From contig JBGAKH010000013.1 in assembly GCA_044224515.1 (NCBI GenBank), positions 62,001-126,000 of the forward strand: DNA of 64,000 bases, in the 5' to 3' direction. This document shows positions 63,114-64,000 of the stretch, piece by piece (within the stretch, counting starts at the first letter, position 1; the number at the start of each line of letters is the position of its first letter). Under the pieces are notes generated by a model. It was not told the origin of the DNA. It ran no database searches and worked only from the letters and a program-made list of their open reading frames with translations. A program made the translations under genes and the position numbers. This stretch comes from JBBATK01 sp044224515. GTDB lineage: Bacteria > Bacteroidota > Ignavibacteria > Kapaibacteriales > NICIL-2.

Positions 63114-64000
63114 ATGGCCGACGGTCAATTAGTATCACATCGACAGCGTATCGAGCAAGATGACTTTTTTGCTCGCATGGAAGACTATGGCTTCTTCGAT
63201 ACCGTAAGTGAGCATTTGCCGGAGGAATTCACGGCTGTTTACGAGATAGCGCGCATTATTGAGAACGAAGAGCATCCACTGGGGGCACAATTGGCACCGG
63301 TGCTCGCGATGTCGAGTGGAGAAGGGACAGACACAGAACCCACCAAGGACGTCATGCCGAATATCGTTCCGGCAGAAGAGTACGAAGCGGACCTACTTCG
63401 AAATATCCATGAGTTGCCTCATATTTATCCGCACCAATTCTTGCTGCCTGAGAATGTCTTCTTTCAGAAGCTCGTAGAACGCTCACTCTGGTTGCCGCGA
63501 CCACGACCACCACACAATTTCCGCTTTCAATCGCAGAGCGATACCTTTAAGCCTGATCATCGCAAGCAAAAAGTGTACGTGCTGTTCGATGTGTCACGCT
63601 CCATGAATCTGCGATGGCGCATTCACCTGGCGAAGGCAATCGCGTTTATTTTCTTGCGTCGGAACATGAAAGAACTCGGTACCGTGTACTTGCGGACTTT
63701 TGCCGAGTCGGTGAACGACCTTCAATCCGCGCAGGACGTGCCGAGCTTTAACGAGCTGATCGGAGAAGTCATGCATCTCAAAGCTGTTGGCAAGGGGACC
63801 GTGCTTCAGAAGGCCATACAGACAGCCATTGACGACATAAAGAGCAGCCACACTTTGTCGGACGCTGAGATCCTGGTCATCACCGATGGAGCTGCGCACA
63901 TTGAGTTACAGAAGCTTCGCGATGCTTTAGGACAGACAATCAAGGTTCACACCGTAAAGATTGGCGACGAAAAGATTGTTGCCGATGCAAAGTTTGTCGA
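63114..64000 (+). CDS. VWA-domain protein, partial at right edge
   Basis: Open from ATG at 63114 to the window end, 295 codons so far. The N-terminal 140 residues are charged (RIEQDDFFARMEDYGFFDTV) without a known domain. From about 143 there is a von Willebrand factor A fold with the metal-site motif FDVSRSM (DxSxS), later GKGTVLQKAI (the conserved Thr) and LVITDGAAHI. Cytoplasmic VWA proteins of this kind usually work with MoxR AAA ATPases such as the one at 26067; here they are far apart. GAGGGA lies upstream of the ATG. Confidence 0.82.
   Translation, partial: MADGQLVSHRQRIEQDDFFARMEDYGFFDTVSEHLPEEFTAVYEIARIIENEEHPLGAQLAPVLAMSSGEGTDTEPTKDVMPNIVPAEEYEADLLRNIHELPHIYPHQFLLPENVFFQKLVERSLWLPRPRPPHNFRFQSQSDTFKPDHRKQKVYVLFDVSRSMNLRWRIHLAKAIAFIFLRRNMKELGTVYLRTFAESVNDLQSAQDVPSFNELIGEVMHLKAVGKGTVLQKAIQTAIDDIKSSHTLSDAEILVITDGAAHIELQKLRDALGQTIKVHTVKIGDEKIVADAKFV

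Noticed and set aside
1..64000. tRNA genes, insertion sequences, prophage or integrase
   Set aside because: I scanned the gaps for cloverleaf patterns with CCA ends, transposase-like proteins and terminal repeats and found none.

Overview
The window looks like chromosomal DNA of a non-photosynthetic member of the Bacteroidota/Chlorobiota group, most like Ignavibacteria or 'Candidatus Kapabacteria'. This placement is an inference from several signs. Three large secreted proteins end in type IX secretion (T9SS) type A sorting domains. Several genes are preceded by Bacteroidota-type promoters (TTG ... about 19 nt ... TAnnTTTG). A DUF3078 protein, a CarboxypepD_reg-like TonB receptor and a Chlorobi-like malate dehydrogenase are present. 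Shine-Dalgarno sites are only sporadic. An flhA gene suggests flagellar ancestry. I see no tRNA, rRNA, CRISPR array, phage or IS element.

Layout. 1-4065 (minus): partial GDP-mannose dehydratase and DNA polymerase I. 4434-8258 (plus): AddA-type helicase-nuclease. 8444-17528 (minus): Omp85 barrel protein, a membrane acyltransferase behind flhA, and an MgtA-type Mg2+ P-type ATPase. 17909-25923 (plus): an ABC ATPase overlapping a permease-M1 peptidase fusion, a DEDD exonuclease-GIY-YIG nuclease fusion, undecaprenyl-diphosphatase and dihydrofolate reductase. 26067-27410 (minus): MoxR AAA ATPase. 27557-29330 (plus): ribosomal proteins L21 and L27, then malate dehydrogenase. 29837-31132: a T9SS cargo protein. 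31559-34821 (minus): DUF255 thioredoxin-like protein and phosphoglucose/phosphomannose isomerase. 34869-39180: a secreted protein of unknown family, an M42 aminopeptidase (minus), a 40-residue double-glycine leader peptide (minus), a very short MscL and a DUF3078 protein. 39374-62960 (plus): a T9SS Asp-box propeller protein, a TonB-dependent receptor, ArfB, and a 5277-residue T9SS surface protein. 63114-64000: a partial VWA-domain protein.

How the genes fit together. Most are housekeeping functions: replication and repair, ribosome, TCA cycle, folate, cell-wall lipid carrier recycling, osmotic and Mg2+ balance. The accessory part is outward-facing: Omp85, TonB receptor, three T9SS cargos and a leader-peptide precursor. 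The two most notable items are the double-glycine precursor gene, with its own promoter, strong ribosome site and terminator but no maturation genes nearby, and the 15.8-kb gene. The latter contains a regular higher-order repeat: six copies of an A-B-C triplet of Ig-like domains at 861 bp spacing, followed by 13 cysteine-rich Ig-like domains.
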